DNA of 11,380 nt from Christensenella sp. UBA5399 (GCA_002407725.1 DHOD01000133.1:6036-17415); one strand, 5' to 3'; positions 1 through 6,624 are shown, counted from the stretch's first letter. The notes: generated from the letters alone by a model not told the origin. Numbers and translations are program-made.

Positions 1-446
1 AGAGTCACATTGGTGGATAGCACAGCAACCGTGTTGTTGCCTGCGGCGGCGTCCAATATCTCCACATCGATCGCCGTACTGAAAAACTGCTCTTTGGAAT
101 AACCCATCACCTGAAGCGACTTTCCCGCATAGTTGCAGATAAGCTGTGGCGATGCCACGGTGGTGGCGTCTTGCAGCTCCAGTGAGAGCGACCATGTCTC
201 CGTTCCCGATTCGTCCAGCAGGTACAGCGTGTCGTTCTGGTTGTACAGGATGCCGTTTTCATTGCCCACCACAGAATCGGGGAGGGCGCTGTTAAGCTCG
301 GTCAGCGGGTCGCCAAAAAGCGATATCCGGGGCAGAAGGCCAAGCGCATAAAGCAGCACCAGCGCGCAGACCACAGCCACAGCGACAATGATCAGCACCA
401 TCATCCTGGTTTTTATTTTTTTGCGCCTCGAAGGCTTTAAATACAT
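1..446 (-). CDS. Membrane-anchored beta-propeller-like protein (DUF5711-like), C-terminus off the window
   Basis: Reading leftward from an ATG at 446 the frame stays open to the window edge, giving 148 complete codons. The ATG is preceded by a GGAG Shine-Dalgarno about 8 nt away. The protein has a short basic N-terminus (residues 4-14, many Lys and Arg), then one hydrophobic segment at about residues 15-37, and then an exterior domain. This is the layout of a single-pass protein whose C-terminal domain lies outside the cell. Residues 64-87 (NGILYNQNDTLYLLD, then TETWSL) resemble a PQQ-type beta-propeller blade, as in the DUF5711 family of Clostridia; that family name is from memory of similar proteins and is not proven. 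No catalytic motif is visible and the function is unknown. It is transcribed divergently from dapF, from a promoter at 538-566. Confidence 0.65.
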   Translation of the reverse strand, partial: MYLKPSRRKKIKTRMMVLIIVAVAVVCALVLLYALGLLPRISLFGDPLTELNSALPDSVVGNENGILYNQNDTLYLLDESGTETWSLSLELQDATTVASPQLICNYAGKSLQVMGYSKEQFFSTAIDVEILDAAAGNNTVAVLSTNVT

Positions 447-483
447 ACCAAATCTCCAAACGGGAGAAGCCGGCAAATCTTAG

Positions 484-516
484 ACGCACCGCAGTGCGTA
501 AAGGTTCCGCGCCTTT
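484..516 (-). repeat. Two short stem-loops in the leader of the membrane-protein gene
   Basis: Positions 484-499 form a perfect 6-bp inverted repeat with a 4-nt loop (ACGCAC / GTGCGT). Positions 500-516 form a 5-bp stem (AAAGG / CCTTT) with a 7-nt loop. Both would sit in the leader transcribed from the minus-strand promoter at 538-566, upstream of the start codon at 446. No T-tract follows either, so they are not obvious terminators. They may be an operator or RNA structure, or chance. Confidence 0.35.
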
Positions 517-537
517 GTTTCCCCCACAAACATCAAC

Positions 538-566
538 ATTATACCATAATATTGTGTTAATGTTAT
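538..566 (-). promoter_or_regulatory. Promoter for the leftward membrane-protein gene
   Basis: On the minus strand there is a perfect TATAAT (543-538) preceded by TGG, which makes an extended -10. With a 17-bp spacer, ATAACA (566-561) matches the -35 consensus at four of six positions. Predicted transcription start is near 531, giving a leader of about 85 nt. This is a sequence match only; the extended -10 makes it fairly convincing. Confidence 0.6.
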
Positions 567-583
567 TAAAATTTTGTTATAAT
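555..583 (+). promoter_or_regulatory. Promoter for the dapF-cca transcription unit
   Basis: A perfect TATAAT at 578-583 is preceded by TGT, an extended -10 element. At 17-bp spacing the -35 position (555-560, TGTTAA) is a poor match, as is common with extended -10 promoters. Predicted start is near 590, leaving about 100 nt of leader before dapF. Its -35 region abuts that of the opposing minus-strand promoter. Confidence 0.55.
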
Positions 584-688
584 ACTAACCACTGATAGAA
601 AAGTGGGAAAAAACTGCTTTGGGATTGGAAAGAATGGACGATTTTACTGCAAACAAGGCAAAAAAGGCAATCGTGTGGAGGTGCGCGC

Positions 689-1501
689 ATGAAAATCACA
701 AAAATGCATGGGTTGGGAAATGATTTTATATTGACGGAAGAAGTGCGGGAGGATTACGCGGCCCCGGCCCGCGCGCTTTGCCGCCGCAGGTTGAGCGTGG
801 GCGCGGACGGGCTGGTGGTTGTGGCGCCATCCCAGGTTGCCGATATACGCATGCGCATATTCAATGCCGATGGAAGCGAAGCGGAAATGTGCGGCAACTC
901 CATCCGGTGCTTTGCGCGCTATGTATATGAAAAAGGGATCGTTGCCAAAAACAGCATGGAGATTGAAACGCTGGCGGGCATTATGAAGCCGGAGTTGATT
1001 ATAGAAGACGGCCGGGTGACCGCCGTCAAAGTGGATATGGGAAAACCGGATTTTACGCCGGAGGCCATTCCGGTGCTGTCCGACACGCCAATGGATTTTG
1101 AAGTGCCGGTGGGGGGCAAACGTTTTGCGGCTTCCTCGGTGCTGATGGGCGTGCCGCACACCATTGTGTTTACGGATGCGGTTGCGGATGTGGAGATCGA
1201 AAAGGTGGGGCCGGAAATAGAGAAGCACTACTTTTTCCCCAAAAAGACAAATGTCAATTTTGTAGAGGTTGTGGACGATGGAACGGTGAAAATGCGCACA
1301 TGGGAGCGGGGCGTGGGCACGACGATGGCCTGCGGGACGGGTGCCAGCGCCGCGGGGGTGATCACGCACAAAAAAGGGCTGACAGGCAGCAGCGTGCGCG
1401 TGCTGCTGGAGGCGGGAGAACTGTTTATCGAAAATGCCGCGGATGGGCGCGTGTTTATGACGGGCCCGGCCGCGTATGTGTTTGAGGGTGAGACTGTTTG
1501 A
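689..1501 (+). CDS. dapF: Diaminopimelate epimerase
   Basis: DapF interconverts LL- and meso-2,6-diaminopimelate, the penultimate step of the DAP route to lysine, and supplies meso-DAP for peptidoglycan; it acts in the cytoplasm without a cofactor. The 270-residue length is normal. The N-terminus has MHGLGNDF (6-13). The two active-site thiols sit in EMCGNSIRC (Cys68) and WERGVGTTMACGTGAS (Cys215), one in each half of the two-fold pseudo-repeat. The Glu-Arg pair that contacts substrate in characterised enzymes is kept at 206-207. Two positions differ from the best known proteobacterial sequences: GVGTT in place of G-x-GET, and MGVPH in place of MGNPH. The ATG at 689 follows GGAGG (677-681) by 7 nt. 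It is the first gene of the unit and its TGA overlaps the TTG start of cca, so the two are probably translationally coupled. Confidence 0.96.
   Translation: MKITKMHGLGNDFILTEEVREDYAAPARALCRRRLSVGADGLVVVAPSQVADIRMRIFNADGSEAEMCGNSIRCFARYVYEKGIVAKNSMEIETLAGIMKPELIIEDGRVTAVKVDMGKPDFTPEAIPVLSDTPMDFEVPVGGKRFAASSVLMGVPHTIVFTDAVADVEIEKVGPEIEKHYFFPKKTNVNFVEVVDDGTVKMRTWERGVGTTMACGTGASAAGVITHKKGLTGSSVRVLLEAGELFIENAADGRVFMTGPAAYVFEGETV
1484..1500 (+). promoter_or_regulatory. Ribosome binding site and TTG start deciding the cca N-terminus
   Basis: GAGGG at 1484-1488 lies 9 nt before TTG 1498-1500, which overlaps the dapF stop (TTGA). The next in-frame candidate, ATG at 1510, would be 21 nt away from this site and has no better one, so TTG is preferred. 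Confidence 0.65.
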
Positions 1502-2910
1502 ACATACACATGGACGAACACCTCCTGCAGCTGGGTCACTGGTTTGAGGCGGCGGGCGGCGGGTTGCTTGCCGTGGGCGGCCTGGTCAGGAACAAGCTGT
1601 TGGGGCTTCCCACAGCCGATACCGACGTCTGTGCGCCGGTGCCGGTGGAACGTGTGATGGCCATTCAAACGGACGAATATGCCGTAGTCCCGCAGCCTTT
1701 TGGCCTGGGGACCGTTGTGATCATTCAGCGGTTGGGGAAGGCGGAACATACATACGAATATACGGAATTCCGGCGCGACAGCTATGGACGGGGCGGCATT
1801 CACCGGCCGCGGGAAGTGCAGTTTACCGACGACATCGCGGTGGATGCGCTACGGCGGGATTTCACGGTAAACGCGCTTTATGCCGATATGCGGGGTGAGG
1901 TGCAGGATCCCACAGGCAGGGGGCTTAAAGACCTGCAGGCAAAAACGATCCGTATGACGCACCCGCAGACAATGGTGGAGGATGCCCTCAGGATATTGCG
2001 AATGGTACGGTTTGCCTGCGAGCTGGGGTTTGAAATAGAGGAAGATACGTTTGCCGCCGCCAAAGACAATGCACACAACCTGGATAATATATCGGCGGAG
2101 CGGCTGCGGGACGAGTTTTTTAAAATACTGATGGCGGATGTGCAGTACGGGCGTACGGGCGCGGTGTACCGTGGGCTTGACCTGCTGCGGCAGCTGGGGG
2201 CAATCGGGCGGATTGTGCCGGGGATCGCGGAGGGCGAGGACTTTGCCCAGTCGCCGAAATACCACAAATATCCTGTGATGGAGCATTTGTTTCGCACGTG
2301 CGGCGCAGCGGCGCCCGATTTGCGCGTGCGGCTTGCGGCGTTGCTGCACGACATTGCCAAACCGGCTTCATTGAAACAGGACGGCAATATGTACGACCAT
2401 CCGAAGATGGGTGCGGAGGCGGCGCTTGCCGTGCTACAAAACCTGCGCGCAAGCAAAGCGCTTGCCGATGATGTGGCGCAACTGGTTGCCTGCCATATGT
2501 TTGATTTGGACAATTCGGCAGGGCGGAAGGCCGTTGTCAGGATGATCACAAAGCTGGGCAGGGAGCAGTTTTTGCGGCTGTGTATGCTGCGCGAGGCGGA
2601 CTTCGCCGGTTCGGGCATGGGCGAGGAGCCCAAAAGTGCAACAAAGTGGCGGGCGGTGCTGCGGGAACTGGAAGAGCAGGGCGCGCCGATAGAGAGAAGC
2701 AAGCTGGCGATCAACGGCGACGACATCATGCGGGAGCTGAATATCCCACCCGGCAAGACGGTGGGCGAACTGCTGAAAAAAGCGCATGCGCACGCGCTTA
2801 AAAAACCAAGCCAAAACAACTACAAAAGTTTGGTAAGATATGCTAAAATGGTGTATACTGATATGACGGGGGAGAGCAGACATCCGGAGACTTATCGCGG
2901 AAGTAATTAA
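1498..2910 (+). CDS. cca: tRNA CCA-adding nucleotidyltransferase with HD domain
   Basis: A class II nucleotidyltransferase that builds or repairs the 3' CCA end of tRNAs from CTP and ATP in the cytoplasm. The head domain has the GGLVRN motif (27-32) and the metal-binding DTD (Asp41, Asp43). It is followed by RRDFTVNAL (119-127) and EDALRILRMVRF (161-172), the motif whose Glu-Asp and Arg template the incoming base. Most relatives have VRD rather than VRN. After the neck region comes an HD phosphohydrolase domain with His263, His284-Asp285, His301 and His333, as in HD-containing bacterial enzymes that also have phosphatase or cyclic phosphodiesterase activity. The 470-residue length suits clostridial members. 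Specialisation as a CC-adding enzyme or poly(A) polymerase cannot be excluded from sequence. The TTG start overlaps the dapF stop. No clear terminator follows. Confidence 0.92.
   Translation: MNIHMDEHLLQLGHWFEAAGGGLLAVGGLVRNKLLGLPTADTDVCAPVPVERVMAIQTDEYAVVPQPFGLGTVVIIQRLGKAEHTYEYTEFRRDSYGRGGIHRPREVQFTDDIAVDALRRDFTVNALYADMRGEVQDPTGRGLKDLQAKTIRMTHPQTMVEDALRILRMVRFACELGFEIEEDTFAAAKDNAHNLDNISAERLRDEFFKILMADVQYGRTGAVYRGLDLLRQLGAIGRIVPGIAEGEDFAQSPKYHKYPVMEHLFRTCGAAAPDLRVRLAALLHDIAKPASLKQDGNMYDHPKMGAEAALAVLQNLRASKALADDVAQLVACHMFDLDNSAGRKAVVRMITKLGREQFLRLCMLREADFAGSGMGEEPKSATKWRAVLRELEEQGAPIERSKLAINGDDIMRELNIPPGKTVGELLKKAHAHALKKPSQNNYKSLVRYAKMVYTDMTGESRHPETYRGSN
2830..2859 (+). promoter_or_regulatory. 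Possible internal promoter inside the 3' end of cca
   Basis: TTGGTA (2830-2835) and TATACT (2854-2859) are separated by 18 bp, matching four and five of six consensus positions. It would start transcription near 2866 and drive the hydrolase-dnaD-dnaC genes independently of dapF-cca, with a leader of about 160 nt. Moderate match only. Confidence 0.35.
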
Positions 2911-3011
2911 CGTATACTGCAGAAAGCAGCAGGAAAGCGTTAAGGACTGAAGCATGCAGCATATATGAGCGTGTATCTAGTAAATCAATTTGCTGTAATA
3001 CGGTTTAAGCT

Positions 3012-3028
3012 GGAGGGTATGTAAATTG
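3012..3028 (+). promoter_or_regulatory. Ribosome binding site and TTG start of the hydrolase-fold gene
   Basis: GGAGGG at 3012-3017 lies 8 nt before TTG at 3026. A second TTG (3029) is 11 nt away and the first in-frame ATG (3038) is 20 nt away, so 3026 is the best-placed start. An ATG-TAA pair at 3019-3024 falls in the spacer but is only 1 nt from the site and probably not used. Confidence 0.6.
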
Positions 3029-3913
3029 TTGGACGAAATGAACAAAGAGCACTTTCTCAACAGAGAACATTCGGGCGAATATGCGGAAGTGGCATTCGAT
3101 ACCTATGTGAGCAATAAGGGTAAGGAAGATGTGATCGATATTGTCACCAACATCCACTACTATGAGGCCGGCGAAGGCGAGCCGCTCATCATGGTGCACG
3201 GCGTGGGCCAGAACTCTTATACATGGCGCAACAACTTTTATGAGCTCGCAAAGGATTTCCATGTGTATGCAATCGACCTGCCGGGCCACGGTTTTTCCGG
3301 CAAGCCGGAAATCAGCTACACGGTGGAGGAGTTTGCGCTTGCGCTGGAAGCGTTCATGAACGTCAACAAAATTGTGTCGGCCAGTTTTTGCGCGTTTGGC
3401 GAGGCGGCCGTTTATGTGCTGGATTTCGCAATACACAACCTCGACCGGACAGACAAGCTGGTGTTTATATCGCCGGTGATCTCGGAGACGGGCGGCATAC
3501 TGAAGGGCCGCGGGCTCAACTGTGTGTTTGGGTCGATGGCGGGCAAGATGAAAAACCCACAAGTGGTGCGCAGTGTGCTGGAAGATTGCTATTTCGACCG
3601 CACGCTGTTGGGCGACGAGGTTGTGCAGGAATATTGGGAAGGCATGAACGATAAGGATTTCAGGATTATCGCGCGGATGTGCGTGACCAACTTTATCGAC
3701 GACAATGTGATCTCCAGCCTGCATGTGCTCAAAGCGCCCGTTCTGGTGATACTGGGGACGGATGACAAAATTACCGGGGGCAAAAACTCCAACTTTATGC
3801 ACCTTGGATTTGGCAGAAGCAACGTGATTGAGGTGCGCAATTGCGGTTACCTTGTACACGAGGAAAAATACGAGCGTACCAACGACGCAATCAAGACATT
3901 TCTTAAAGGATAA
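3026..3913 (+). CDS. Alpha/beta-hydrolase-fold protein lacking the nucleophile serine
   Basis: The fold is clear: a strand and oxyanion loop MVHGVGQNSYTW (56-67), then AIDLPGHGFSGKP (82-94), and a C-terminal half with LGTDD (243-247) and CGYLVHEEKY (273-282). These place the expected catalytic acid at Asp247 and the base at His278, in a protein of usual length (295 residues). The nucleophile elbow, normally G-x-S-x-G, reads F-C-A-F-G at 121-125, so the serine position is Ala123 and the preceding glycine is also lost. Cys122 is adjacent but not in the nucleophile position by this alignment. I infer either a non-hydrolytic protein or one with altered chemistry; no substrate can be named. It sits between cca and dnaD, ends 9 bp before dnaD, and is probably cotranscribed with the replication genes. 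Start codon is TTG. Confidence 0.8.
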   Translation: MLDEMNKEHFLNREHSGEYAEVAFDTYVSNKGKEDVIDIVTNIHYYEAGEGEPLIMVHGVGQNSYTWRNNFYELAKDFHVYAIDLPGHGFSGKPEISYTVEEFALALEAFMNVNKIVSASFCAFGEAAVYVLDFAIHNLDRTDKLVFISPVISETGGILKGRGLNCVFGSMAGKMKNPQVVRSVLEDCYFDRTLLGDEVVQEYWEGMNDKDFRIIARMCVTNFIDDNVISSLHVLKAPVLVILGTDDKITGGKNSNFMHLGFGRSNVIEVRNCGYLVHEEKYERTNDAIKTFLKG

Positions 3914-3922
3914 GCTGCGTAA

Positions 3923-5395
3923 ATGATCAAGTTTTCATTAAAGGAGCAGGCGACGACGCCTGTTCCTACTATCTTTCTCAAAAATTACATGTGCGACGCA
4001 CCGCCCGACTATGTGCGGGTGTATCTGTATGGGCTTTGCCTTGCGCATACGGGGGAGAGCCTGGACGGCGTGGCAATGGAGGAGCGCCTGCATCTTTCGT
4101 CCGCCCAAATTACGTCGGCGCTGGAATATTGGGAAACCAAAGGCTTTGTAAAATCACGCAGCGCGGGCAAGACAAAGGTCTACGATTTTATGACCGAGCC
4201 GGAGGAGCAACCCGCGGGGGATGATGGCCGCAAAGCGCCGGTGTACGAATATAAAAACTTCAACAACATGCTTGCTACGCTGCTGGATCGCAACCTTTCC
4301 ACGGCGGATTTCAATAAAATATACGACTTTACCGATGTATTTGGCCTGCCGCAGGATGTGGTAATCACCATGGTGGAATACTGCGTTGCGGCAAAGGGTA
4401 AAAATGTCAGCGTCGCGTACCTGGACAAGGTCGCGCAGACATGGGCGGAGGATGGCATTGACACGCGCGAAAAAGCGCAGCAACGCGTAGAGGACCACCG
4501 GGCCGCCGCCAGCGGCGCAAAAGTGCTGATGCGCACGATGGGCATCACAGGCCGCAGCCCCGGCAAGCGGGAGATGGACTATTACGACAAGTGGACGGAA
4601 AAGTGGGGATTCACGCAGGAATCGATACAGTACGCGATGCGTGATGTGGAGTTTTCCGCCAAATCCGAGCCGTTTGCATACCTGGACGCCATACTGCGCA
4701 ACCTCTATGAGAACGGCGCGGTCAGTTCGCGCAAAATCAACGAATTTAACAATGCGTACGCCCGCAAAAAGGAAAACATCAAGGAAGTGTTGGGGGCGCT
4801 GGAATATACGCGCAAAGAGGTGACGCCGCGGCACGAGCGGTTTTACGAGGAATGGGCGGAGATCGGGTATCCGCACAGCATTATATTGCTGGCCTGCCGG
4901 CAGACCGCGAAAAACGGATCGCGCAGGTTTGAATCGATTGGCGGGTTGCTCAAAAAGTGGAAGGAAGACGGGTTTGAAACCGAGCAATCCATCCATGAGC
5001 ACCTGAAAAGGCAGGATGATATCAAGCTGCTGGTGGAGCAGGTTTACGAATGTGCGGGGATAGGCAGGCAGATTGGCGACGCCGACAGGAAGCTGTATAC
5101 GGAATATGTTTACGGCAAAGGGATGAGCCATGACGCAATGATGTACGCGGCGGAAATCAGCTCGATTGCCAACGAGCCGTCGTCTTTTTTGCGCAAGGTG
5201 CTGTCCGACTGGGCGGCGCGCGGCGTAAAGACGCTGGACGACGCGATGAAGCAGAACATGGACCGGTTCTCGTCCGACATGAAGGGGAAAAACAAAAAGG
5301 CGTTCAGCCAGCACACATATTCCAATACGGACAGGGAGAGCCAGAAGAAAGCCGCAATGAAAGAAATAGAGGAAATGGAAGGTCTGGATGATTAA
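3923..5395 (+). CDS. DnaD-type replication initiation protein with four C-terminal repeats
   Basis: DnaD-family proteins help open origin DNA and recruit the helicase loader. Residues about 12-90 look like the N-terminal winged-helix domain. After it I see four copies of the C-terminal DnaD/DnaB_2-type helical repeat at roughly 127-191, 214-271, 301-361 and 385-446, spaced about 85-90 residues. Each carries a version of the YxxxIxxxWxxxGI-like signature: YLDKVAQTWAEDGI, YLDAILRNLYENGA, SIGGLLKKWKEDGF and FLRKVLSDWAARGV. The best known DnaD has one such domain, so 490 residues is long for the family; clostridial members often have more than one. The tail (450-490) is charged and likely disordered. 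The start at 3923 has only a weak AAAGGA about 12 nt upstream, consistent with coupling to the hydrolase gene. It overlaps dnaC by 8 bp, supporting a joint role in helicase loading. Confidence 0.88.
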   Translation: MIKFSLKEQATTPVPTIFLKNYMCDAPPDYVRVYLYGLCLAHTGESLDGVAMEERLHLSSAQITSALEYWETKGFVKSRSAGKTKVYDFMTEPEEQPAGDDGRKAPVYEYKNFNNMLATLLDRNLSTADFNKIYDFTDVFGLPQDVVITMVEYCVAAKGKNVSVAYLDKVAQTWAEDGIDTREKAQQRVEDHRAAASGAKVLMRTMGITGRSPGKREMDYYDKWTEKWGFTQESIQYAMRDVEFSAKSEPFAYLDAILRNLYENGAVSSRKINEFNNAYARKKENIKEVLGALEYTRKEVTPRHERFYEEWAEIGYPHSIILLACRQTAKNGSRRFESIGGLLKKWKEDGFETEQSIHEHLKRQDDIKLLVEQVYECAGIGRQIGDADRKLYTEYVYGKGMSHDAMMYAAEISSIANEPSSFLRKVLSDWAARGVKTLDDAMKQNMDRFSSDMKGKNKKAFSQHTYSNTDRESQKKAAMKEIEEMEGLDD

Positions 5396-6296
5396 CATAG
5401 CGGATGTGTTTGCCGAATTTAAATCCGACGGCCTCAAGCGGAAGCATATATACGAGACGCGCCTGGAGGGCATTGCCGGGCTGCCCGGTGTACGCGCGAA
5501 AATCAACGAAATTGCCATAGAAAAAATGCGCTGCGCGCTGGCGGGCGAGGATGCGGCGGAGCTGGAGGTGGCGCTTGCGCAATTGGCGGACGAGGAAGCA
5601 CGCATCGTGCGGGCGGCAGGGATCGGCCGTTACAATTGCGAAGAATGCGCCGACACAGGCATAAAAGGAAAAGGGTATTGCGCATGCCTGCTGGACAGGG
5701 TGTACAACCAGTGCTATGGCGCGGTGGATATCGGCGGCATTACGCATGGGTTTGATGATTTTGATACAGGCGTTTTTGACGATGCACAGGTGTTGGAATC
5801 GGGAAAAACGCAGCGGTGGTGGATGGAACGCTATATGAAAGTAGCGCGGAAGTATATCTCAGATTTCCCGGATACGGGCAAACGCAACGTGCTAATTACA
5901 GGAAAAACCGGTCTGGGTAAGACATATCTGCTGGAATGCATTGCGAAAGAAGCGAAGGAAAAAGGCATAGACGTCATGCTGATCCGTGCGGGAGAGCTGT
6001 TCCGCCTGTTTTTTGACCACCGCATGGGTGAGGACGTGGATCTCAGTTTTCTGCACCGTGCCGACCTGCTACTGGTGGACGATATTGGGACGGAACCGGT
6101 TACCAACAATGTAAGTATCGAATACTTTTACGAGCTAATCTCCAAAAGGCTGGACGCCCAAAAGCATACGGTTTATTCTACTAACATAGACGACCTGCAG
6201 CAGCGGTATGACGACAGGATTGCTTCCCGCCTCAATTCCAAGGAAGACAGCCTGATGCTGCTGTTTGACGGGGCCGACTTGCGAAGCAGGAAGTAG
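5388..6296 (+). CDS. dnaC: DnaC/DnaI-type replicative helicase loader ATPase
   Basis: A cytoplasmic AAA+ ATPase expected to load the replicative helicase onto origin or fork DNA together with the DnaD-type protein encoded just upstream. The N-terminal region ends in a four-cysteine cluster (Cys84, Cys87, Cys98, Cys100; CEECADTG then CAC), the probable zinc site typical of Firmicutes loaders. The ATPase core has Walker A GKTGLGKT (172-179), Walker B LLLVDD (227-232), sensor 1 STN (264-266) and the arginine-containing DRIASRL (276-282). The 302-residue length is normal. The start ATG at 5388 lies within the end of dnaD (ATGATTAA, 8-bp overlap) with GGAAGG 5 nt upstream. IstB-type transposition helpers share this fold, but the cysteine cluster, the DnaD neighbour and the absence of a transposase argue for a chromosomal loader. 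Confidence 0.93.
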   Translation: MINIADVFAEFKSDGLKRKHIYETRLEGIAGLPGVRAKINEIAIEKMRCALAGEDAAELEVALAQLADEEARIVRAAGIGRYNCEECADTGIKGKGYCACLLDRVYNQCYGAVDIGGITHGFDDFDTGVFDDAQVLESGKTQRWWMERYMKVARKYISDFPDTGKRNVLITGKTGLGKTYLLECIAKEAKEKGIDVMLIRAGELFRLFFDHRMGEDVDLSFLHRADLLLVDDIGTEPVTNNVSIEYFYELISKRLDAQKHTVYSTNIDDLQQRYDDRIASRLNSKEDSLMLLFDGADLRSRK

Positions 6297-6313
6297 CATT
6301 ATGTTGCGCAAAC

Positions 6314-6335
6314 AAAAAAGGGCCGCACTTGGCCC
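6314..6335 (-). terminator. Intrinsic terminator for the leftward zinc-ribbon gene
   Basis: The stem GGGCC / GGCCC (6320-6335, 6-nt loop) is followed on the minus strand by six T residues (6319-6314). Read on the plus strand there is no T-tract after it, so it works leftward. It lies 62 bp beyond the stop codon at 6397. Confidence 0.7.
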
Positions 6336-6349
6336 AAAAGAAAGAGAAT

Positions 6350-6370
6350 CCGGCATTGGCCGGTTTTTTT
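6350..6370 (+). terminator. Intrinsic terminator of the dapF-to-dnaC block
   Basis: A perfect 5-bp GC stem CCGGC / GCCGG with a 4-nt loop (6350-6363) is followed directly by seven T residues (6364-6370), 54 bp after the dnaC stop. Confidence 0.85.
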
Positions 6371-6396
6371 ATATTGCAAACGCCAGACAGGGTATA

Positions 6397-6624
6397 TTAT
6401 GCGGAACAAGAATGATACGGCCGTTCCAAATCGCCGAACATCAATGCGTCGCAGCGGCTGCATTCCGCTTTATACGTGCCCAACGACTGGAAGAAATGAA
6501 TCCGTCCGCCGCATTGGGGGCAGATTGCCGACGTAGTGTCTTCTTGGGTTACGAGAAAAGCCTGGTTGGCAAGTATATCGACTTTGCTTCTGCTTGTGTG
6601 GTCTAATCCGAGTGACATTAACAT
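6397..6624 (-). CDS. Small probable zinc-ribbon protein
   Basis: A 75-residue frame with CPQCGG (Cys35, Cys38) and CSRC (Cys55, Cys58), 16 residues apart, plus Cys73 near the end. This is the knuckle pattern of a zinc ribbon, expected to bind one zinc and often found in small regulatory or accessory proteins. The N-terminal 30 residues have no recognisable motif. An AAGGAG at 6638-6643 lies 13 nt before the ATG, a little far but usable; an ATG two codons later is farther still. Reality as a gene is supported by the paired cysteine motifs, the ribosome binding site, an upstream promoter candidate (6755-6783) and a minus-strand terminator downstream (6314-6335). The function is unknown. Base composition is more AT-rich than in the neighbours, which could mean recent origin or transfer. 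Confidence 0.6.
   Translation of the reverse strand: MLMSLGLDHTSRSKVDILANQAFLVTQEDTTSAICPQCGGRIHFFQSLGTYKAECSRCDALMFGDLERPYHSCSA

Noticed and set aside
634..723. A 29-codon frame (ATG 634) overlapping the dapF start, as a possible leader peptide
   Set aside because: It has no run of regulatory codons or clear ribosome binding site, and overlaps dapF out of frame; chance is the simplest explanation.
2938..2960. Words shared between gaps: CGTTAAGGACT (also 6804-6814) and GAAGCATGCAGC (also reversed at 6767-6778)
   Set aside because: Several 11-12-base matches are expected by chance in 11 kb on two strands; the two words do not keep their order or spacing.
3019..3024. ATG-TAA minimal start-stop pair after the hydrolase ribosome binding site
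   Set aside because: It is only 1 nt from GGAGGG, too close for initiation; kept only as a note.
3389..3391. Cys122 of the hydrolase-fold protein as a dienelactone-hydrolase-type nucleophile
   Set aside because: Aligned on the elbow glycine (Gly125) the cysteine falls one residue before the nucleophile position; only a structure could rescue the idea.
4154..5605. Long minus-strand open frame (483 codons) opposite dnaD
   Set aside because: It mirrors GC-rich codon use of the dnaD/dnaC genes, has no recognisable motif and is rich in His, Arg and Leu as typical antisense shadows are. The same applies to the minus-strand frames at 644-1369, 1878-2819 and 3005-3859.
6265..6606. Plus-strand frame of 113 codons downstream of dnaC
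   Set aside because: It begins inside dnaC, crosses both terminators and overlaps the minus-strand frame that carries paired zinc-ribbon cysteine motifs.
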